From the NCBI RefSeq assembly GCF_006517815.1, contig NZ_CP041198.1:1-64000 (forward strand): 64,000 nucleotides of DNA, written 5' to 3'. Every line of letters starts with the position of its first letter. Position 1 is the stretch's first letter. Both the position numbers and the translations under genes were made by a program. The notes under the pieces were generated by a model, which worked only from the letters and a program-made list of their open reading frames with translations, did not search any database and had not been told where the DNA came from. Shown here one piece after another: positions 59,463 to 64,000 of the stretch. Source of the DNA: Pseudarthrobacter sp. NIBRBAC000502770. GTDB taxonomy: Bacteria; Actinomycetota; Actinomycetes; Actinomycetales; Micrococcaceae.

Positions 59463-60215
59463 CTACCCCATGGGGCGGTGCTGGGAGACCCACACCGTGG
59501 CGGGCGCGTTGGGGCTGCCCGCGTCGGGATTGGCCACATGGAGGGTGCTGCCAAACGCCTCCTCCGTCAGGCTGGCGGAGAAGCCGGCCGCGGTGAGGCG
59601 CTCCCGCAGCTGCTCCAGGCCGCCGCCGTATTCAAAGCCAAGGCCCGAGCGGGACGCTCCGGCTGCCGGCCGCACCAGGAGTACCCCGCCGTTCTTGGCC
59701 GTGAAGTCCGCGGTTTCGTCGTTGTCCGGCACGGGCCGGGGGCGGGCGCCGATGTGCAGCAGCGTGCGGACGGCACCTTCGGGGTCCTCGGTGTACCAGA
59801 CCGCGGCGACGGCCAGGGCGGGATCGGCGTCGGCACACTGGGCAAAGTGGGCGGCCTTGTCCGCGAGGAAGCTGAACCCGTCCGGCGCGCTGATACGGCA
59901 GGCGTCACCGTGGTCGGCGGTAACGGGTTCGGCCGGTCCGGTGCCTTCCGCCGCTCCCTCCTGTGGGGAGTCTTCCTTGGCTGAGGCGTTGGTGCGCCTG
60001 GCGAATTCGGCAACGTCGCCCACTTCCACGGCCAGCACCGTCCGGCCGTCCTGTCCGGAACCGGCCTCGGCGGAATGGACTGCCAGCCGCCCTGAGCCCG
60101 AATCGAAAACCGTCCACCCGCCGTCGTCCTCGGTGGGGACCATTCCCAGGGCGGTGAGGAGCTGTTTCCAGGCCTCGGTGCGCGAGGTGAAATGGACGGG
60201 GCGGACTCGGAGCAT
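59463..60215 (-). CDS. VOC-like (glyoxalase fold) protein
   Basis: 250 aa from ATG 60215. Two beta-alpha-beta-type repeats: MLRVRPVHFTSRTEAWKQLL, GMVPTEDDGGWTVFDSGSGR, and later AVRTLLHIGARPRPVPDNDE, ENGGVLLVRP-like KNGGVLLVRPAAGASRSG. Metal ligands are not clear. Longer in-frame start (60263) is possible. Function unknown. Confidence 0.7.
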   Translation of the reverse strand: MLRVRPVHFTSRTEAWKQLLTALGMVPTEDDGGWTVFDSGSGRLAVHSAEAGSGQDGRTVLAVEVGDVAEFARRTNASAKEDSPQEGAAEGTGPAEPVTADHGDACRISAPDGFSFLADKAAHFAQCADADPALAVAAVWYTEDPEGAVRTLLHIGARPRPVPDNDETADFTAKNGGVLLVRPAAGASRSGLGFEYGGGLEQLRERLTAAGFSASLTEEAFGSTLHVANPDAGSPNAPATVWVSQHRPMG

Positions 60216-60321
60216 GGCATTGTCCTCGGGGTTGCGGATGGGCCGGTAGGGCCATGATGCCACGTGTTGCCGTCCGGCACACGGGCCTTGTGGTACGGGA
60301 TTCCACGGGCAGAATTAGGCC

Positions 60322-60924
60322 ATGGCCAATGACCTTGAGGAACTGCTGCTGCCCGACGCTGCCGCCTGGCGTGCCTGGCTGGAAGAGAACCACGGCACCA
60401 GCCCGGGGGTGTGGCTGGTGCTGCATAAGAAGGGCGGGACGGTGACGGGCCTTGACTACGCGGCGGCCCTGGACGAAGCCCTTTGTTTTGGCTGGATCGA
60501 TGGGCAAGGCAGGCGCCGGGACAGCGAAAGCGTGTTCCAGCGGATGACGCCGCGGCGCCACCGGAGCATCTGGTCGGCCCGGAACGTGGGGCACATTGCC
60601 CGGCTGGAGGAGGCCGGGAAGATGACCGACGCCGGACGGGCCGCCGTGGCGGCGGCCAAGGCGGACGGCCGCTGGGAGGCGGCCTACGGCGGACAGGCCG
60701 ACCTCGAGGTGCCGGAAGACCTGGCGGCCGCCATCGCAGCCAACCCGGCGGCGCAGGCCACCTTCGAGGTCCTGACAAAAACCAACCTGTTCGCCCTGGT
60801 GTTCAGGACCAATTCGGCGAAGCAGGCGGCCACCCGGGAACGCAGGATTGCCGGGTTCGTGGACATGCTGGCACGGGGAGAGACACCCTATCCGCAGAAG
60901 AAGCGGCCACCGGCACGGGACTGA
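60322..60924 (+). CDS. YdeI/OmpD-associated family protein
   Basis: 200 aa. AAWRAWLEENHGTSPGVWLV, LDYAAALDEALCFGWIDGQG, FQRMTPRRHRSIWSARNVGH and AARRRRIAGFVDML-like REAKQ region follow the YdeI family closely. This family in bacteria is linked with stress and antimicrobial peptide resistance, but its activity is unknown. Confidence 0.9.
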   Translation: MANDLEELLLPDAAAWRAWLEENHGTSPGVWLVLHKKGGTVTGLDYAAALDEALCFGWIDGQGRRRDSESVFQRMTPRRHRSIWSARNVGHIARLEEAGKMTDAGRAAVAAAKADGRWEAAYGGQADLEVPEDLAAAIAANPAAQATFEVLTKTNLFALVFRTNSAKQAATRERRIAGFVDMLARGETPYPQKKRPPARD

Positions 60925-61058
60925 CTGCCGGTGTATGACGTCCCCGGATTGGGTTCACGGGAAGAGGGCCGGTAAAATTGACGGTTCACTTGCGCTGGTG
61001 CCGTTCCCCTGTCCCGGGGGACGGCACATGTGCGTTCAGCGACGGATCGACACCACCC

Positions 61059-62702
61059 ATGCCCTTCCCACGTCCCGCGTCCATTCGTGCCGCCCTCCGG
61101 CGACCCCCCATTCTGTGGGTCCTGGCCGCCGTCGCCGTGCTGGCGCTGGCCGTTTCGCTGGTACTGGCCGGTACCGTCCAGCGGGGCCCCGGCACGCAGG
61201 AAAGCGGCCCACCAACCGCCGCGCGTCCAACGGAAGCCGCGCCGGAGGGGGATGACGTTTTCCGGCCGGCGTACCACCTCACGCCGGACGAGCACTGGAT
61301 GAACGATCCGCAGCGGCCCTTTTTCCTCGACGGCCTCTGGCATTACTACTACCTCTACAACGCCGACTACCCGGAAGGGAACGGCACCGAGTGGTTCCAC
61401 GCCACCAGCACGGACCTGGTGCACTGGAAGAACGAAGGGGTGGCTATTCCCAAGTTCCGCAACGGCCTGGGCGACATTGAGACCGGCTCCGCCGTGGTGG
61501 ACACGGAAGGGACGGCCGGGTTTGGCAAGGGGGCCGTGATCGCGGTCCTCACCCAGCAGCACGACGGTGTCCAGCGCCAGTCCCTGTTCTACTCCACGGA
61601 CAAGGGTTACAGCTTCCAGGGCTACGGACAGAACCCGGTGATGGAGAACCCCGGCGCCGAGCACTGGCGGGACCCGCGGATCATCCGGGACGAGGCCAAC
61701 AACCAGTGGCTGATGCTCCTCGCGGAGGGCCACAAGATCGGCTTCTACACCTCCAAGGATTTAAGGCAGTGGACCTATGTGTCCGGCTTTGGCCAGGAGG
61801 GGCTGGGAATCCTGGAGTGCCCGGACTTCTTCCAGCTGGACCTGGACGGCGACCCCGCCAAGCGCACCTGGATCCTGGCAGCGAGCGCCAACGGATCCGG
61901 GGAGGGGCGCACCACCGGCGTAGCCTACTGGACCGGCAGCTTCGACGGCAAGGCCTTCACCGCGGACGGCGGCCACCAGTGGCTCGACGGCGGACCGGAC
62001 TTCTACGCGGCCGTCACCTGGGCTGGCCCGGGGCTGGACGACGCGCAGCGGAAGGCGTCCCGGCACGCCATCGGCTGGATGAACAACTGGGCCTACGCCC
62101 GGAACCTTCCCACCAACGGCTGGTACGGGGCCGCCTCGGTGGTGCGGGACATCCGGCTGGCGTTCGACGGCGGCCGGCCGGCCCTGGTGTCCTCGCCTAC
62201 GGCCGCGCTCCAGTCACTGGAGGGGGCGCCAGTGCAGGTGCCCGGCGGGAGCATTGATGGCGGCCTGGCACTCCCGGTCCCGGACAGCGGCGCCTTCAAG
62301 GCCGACGTCGAGCTGGCCAAGCCCGCGGACGGGACCGGGGAGGCGCGGGTGCTGCTGCAAAGCGGCGGCACCACCTATGCCACGGTGGGCTACGATTTCG
62401 CGGCCGGGCGGGCGTTCGTGGACCGCAACGGTGACGCGGCGGCCGGCGGGAGCGGCCTCGCTGACCAGGCGGACGCCAGCCGCGTATACCGGCAGGAGCG
62501 CTCGGTGGACGCCCGGCCGGCCGGGGACACCGTCCGCCTCACCGTCTACGTTGACCGGTCCTCCGTGGAGGTCTTCGTGGCGGGACGGGCCCTGACGTCC
62601 CTGGCGTTTCCACCGGCCGGCACCAAGGAAGCCCGGCTGGTGGCGGAGGGACCGGTATCGCTCAATCGCGGCACCGTCACGCCGCTGGCCGGCATCCGCT
62701 AG
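61059..62702 (+). CDS. GH32 family fructan hydrolase (levanase-type)
   Basis: 547 aa from ATG 61059. N-terminal membrane anchor/signal (LWVLAAVAVLALAVSLVLAG) for export. Catalytic residues of GH32: Asp in HWMNDPQRPFFLDG (about residue 83), Asp in EHWRDPRIIRDE (RDP), and Glu in GILECPDFFQLDLDG (ECPDFF). A C-terminal GH32 beta-sandwich ends with RSSVEVFVAGRALTSLAFPP. It would break down levan, inulin or sucrose outside the cell. Confidence 0.93.
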   Translation: MPFPRPASIRAALRRPPILWVLAAVAVLALAVSLVLAGTVQRGPGTQESGPPTAARPTEAAPEGDDVFRPAYHLTPDEHWMNDPQRPFFLDGLWHYYYLYNADYPEGNGTEWFHATSTDLVHWKNEGVAIPKFRNGLGDIETGSAVVDTEGTAGFGKGAVIAVLTQQHDGVQRQSLFYSTDKGYSFQGYGQNPVMENPGAEHWRDPRIIRDEANNQWLMLLAEGHKIGFYTSKDLRQWTYVSGFGQEGLGILECPDFFQLDLDGDPAKRTWILAASANGSGEGRTTGVAYWTGSFDGKAFTADGGHQWLDGGPDFYAAVTWAGPGLDDAQRKASRHAIGWMNNWAYARNLPTNGWYGAASVVRDIRLAFDGGRPALVSSPTAALQSLEGAPVQVPGGSIDGGLALPVPDSGAFKADVELAKPADGTGEARVLLQSGGTTYATVGYDFAAGRAFVDRNGDAAAGGSGLADQADASRVYRQERSVDARPAGDTVRLTVYVDRSSVEVFVAGRALTSLAFPPAGTKEARLVAEGPVSLNRGTVTPLAGIR

Positions 62703-63991
62703 GCGCCGGCTGCGGCGGTGACGGCGGCCGCTGCCTCCAGCGCCATCCATGCCTGGAGCTGGGTGGAGAGTTCGACGGCGGCGCCCGGCGGATACGTCGC
62801 GGCCGCCGGTTTGGCTGCGTGCAGCGAGAAGTTGCTCGTGCCTTCCCGCCGGGCATTTGCCTCGCCGGGGCCGACGGGGCGTCGGCCGGACCAGAGCGCT
62901 TCAGCGGTGTCCGTCACCAACCGTGCAGCCGTGGCGCGGGTAGCCGCGGGAAGCCGGCGGTCTGCCGCGGCGAGTGCCAGGTATCGGCAGAGAATCCCGG
63001 TGAAGAGGCCGCCGTCGCCTGTTCCTTCGCAGCGCAGCACCGAACCACCGGAGCCCGTGCCGGCTCCGTTGCTGCTGCCCGGGACCGTCAGCAGCCGCTG
63101 CACCGCGTCCACCAGGACCGCGGCCCGGGCCAGGTTCGCCTCGCCGCCCAGCTCCAGGAGTGCTCCCAGCACGGGGCCCTGGTTGTAGGTGTATACCGCC
63201 CGCTCCAGCACCACCTCTCCGGAGGGATCCAGGCGTGCGCCGTCAAGGTAGAGGGCCTGGTCCGCGTCAAAGAGAGTGGCGTCGAGCCAGTCCAGCAGGG
63301 CCTGGGCCTTGGCGTGCTGGCCAGTGCGGGCATAGAACAGGGCCACCGGCGCGGTGGCCGGGGTGTTCTTGAAGTCGCGTTTCTTGCTCCAGAAAGTCCC
63401 GCCGCCCAGGTCATCGGTGCAGGCGGCGTCGAACTGCAGCGCCAGCGACGCCCGGACCACGGCGTTGCGGCGGCGGCCTGGACGACGGGTTTCCTCGGCC
63501 AGCCTGTCCAGGCGGAGCGTTGCCAGCGCCAGCCACGCCATGTCGTCGTAGTAGCTGTTCACGAAAGTCAGGGCGTTGCGGAGCCTGATCCCGGTGACCA
63601 GGCGCGAGGCCAAGTGCCCGGCGCTGGGCCGGCCCGGGCCGTCGAACCGGGCCGCCGGGGTGGCTCCGCCGCCCAGTTCCCGCCGCCCGGCGTCCACCAG
63701 GCAGTCAACGTAGTGCGCCTGCCACCAGTAGTGCCAGGGGAGGGCCAGCGATGCGGCAGGCCGCATCCGGCGGAGTGCGGTACGCCATCGCGGCGCTGGC
63801 TGGGTGCCCGGCTCCTGCTCCGGCGTTGAGGGGGTGGGCGGTCCGGCCGGGTGCCTGCCCTGCCACAGCGCTGCGCCCAGGTGGGTTCCGGGCAGGAACA
63901 GCAGTTTCCGGCCGAACAGGGCGGTCACGGACCGGGCCGCGTGGTTCGCCCTGTCCTGCCAGGCGGTCAAGGAGGTGCTGCTGGACGTCAT
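62699..63991 (-). CDS. GH76 family alpha-1,6-mannanase-like protein
   Basis: About 430 aa, with the start near the window edge (ATG 63991 or a GTG at 64000), so the 5' end should be checked. The catalytic pair is VNSYYDDMAWLALATL (DD). TGQHAKAQALLDWLDATLFD, ERAVYTYNQGPVLGALLELG and GTSNFSLHAAKPAAATYPPG are family landmarks. No signal peptide is visible in the available N terminus. GH76 enzymes cut alpha-1,6-mannans of yeast or mycobacterial-type cell walls. Convergent with the GH32 gene (4-nt overlap). Confidence 0.88.
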   Translation of the reverse strand: MTSSSTSLTAWQDRANHAARSVTALFGRKLLFLPGTHLGAALWQGRHPAGPPTPSTPEQEPGTQPAPRWRTALRRMRPAASLALPWHYWWQAHYVDCLVDAGRRELGGGATPAARFDGPGRPSAGHLASRLVTGIRLRNALTFVNSYYDDMAWLALATLRLDRLAEETRRPGRRRNAVVRASLALQFDAACTDDLGGGTFWSKKRDFKNTPATAPVALFYARTGQHAKAQALLDWLDATLFDADQALYLDGARLDPSGEVVLERAVYTYNQGPVLGALLELGGEANLARAAVLVDAVQRLLTVPGSSNGAGTGSGGSVLRCEGTGDGGLFTGILCRYLALAAADRRLPAATRATAARLVTDTAEALWSGRRPVGPGEANARREGTSNFSLHAAKPAAATYPPGAAVELSTQLQAWMALEAAAAVTAAAGA

Positions 63992-64000
63992 GCCGTCCAC

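Overview
The window is high-GC actinobacterial DNA that reads like an Arthrobacter or Pseudarthrobacter chromosome carrying an integrated phage. The evidence is the high-GC codon use, the RamB/aceA/aceB glyoxylate cluster, the actinobacterial protein families in the right part, and phage genes of the kinds seen in Arthrobacter temperate phages. No rRNA or complete tRNA gene was found, so the genus is an inference.

Region 1 (1 to about 21,530) is the right part of a prophage. Nearly all its genes lie on the minus strand and are read right to left, with early genes on the right and DNA packaging on the left. From right to left: the attachment-site remnant (the 3' end of a tRNA, about 21,498-21,528); an immunity module (ImmA/IrrE-like peptidase and repressor on the plus strand, palindrome-rich operators, Cro-like and excisionase-like HTH proteins on the minus strand); a chain of very small overlapping ORFs; a recombination/replication block (YqaJ exonuclease, a conserved 181-aa protein, an SMC/RecF-like ATPase, SSB, a lipoprotein and membrane protein pair, an NrdH-like redoxin, a phage DnaN clamp, a C5 methyltransferase); two plus-strand membrane-protein genes; a truncated replication-initiation protein next to an iteron-like repeat; small late-early genes including RusA; then HNH, TerS and TerL. 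No integrase is present, and the left end lies outside the window. Genes from 1 to about 4.2 kb are cut by many single-base frameshifts, either prophage decay or poor sequence. Rho-independent terminators of one repeated design sit just upstream of several phage genes.

Region 2 (about 21.6-37.7 kb) is host chromosome: an MpaB-family oxygenase, a secreted M23 peptidase with a long Pro-rich tail, glutathione peroxidase, a metallophosphoesterase, a Stealth-family sugar-phosphate transferase, a HAD hydrolase, a LytR C-terminal-domain protein, a TetR regulator, a DsbA/FrnE oxidoreductase, a glycosyltransferase followed by a glycogen-debranching-like hydrolase, a GNAT acetyltransferase, a D-2-hydroxyacid dehydrogenase and a CynX-type transporter.

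Region 3 (37.9-49.7 kb) is central carbon metabolism: malate synthase and isocitrate lyase (glyoxylate shunt) with a divergent RamB-type regulator, a TctD/TctE-like two-component system beside a TAXI solute-binding protein, a divergent MHS-family organic-acid transporter, and pyruvate:quinone oxidoreductase. Together these suggest growth on acetate and other organic acids.

Region 4 (49.7-64 kb) holds a ThiD/PdxK-like kinase, an NAD-dependent epimerase, a TetR regulator with a twin palindromic operator, a YhhQ transporter and TGT (queuine or queuosine salvage), an AbiEi/DUF559 protein, a frameshifted dienelactone hydrolase, small enzymes, a GH32 fructan hydrolase and a GH76 mannan hydrolase. 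Intergenic gaps in the host part carry two repeat families: ACGCCC-type stacked hairpins and GCCGGAAA-type REP-like palindromes.
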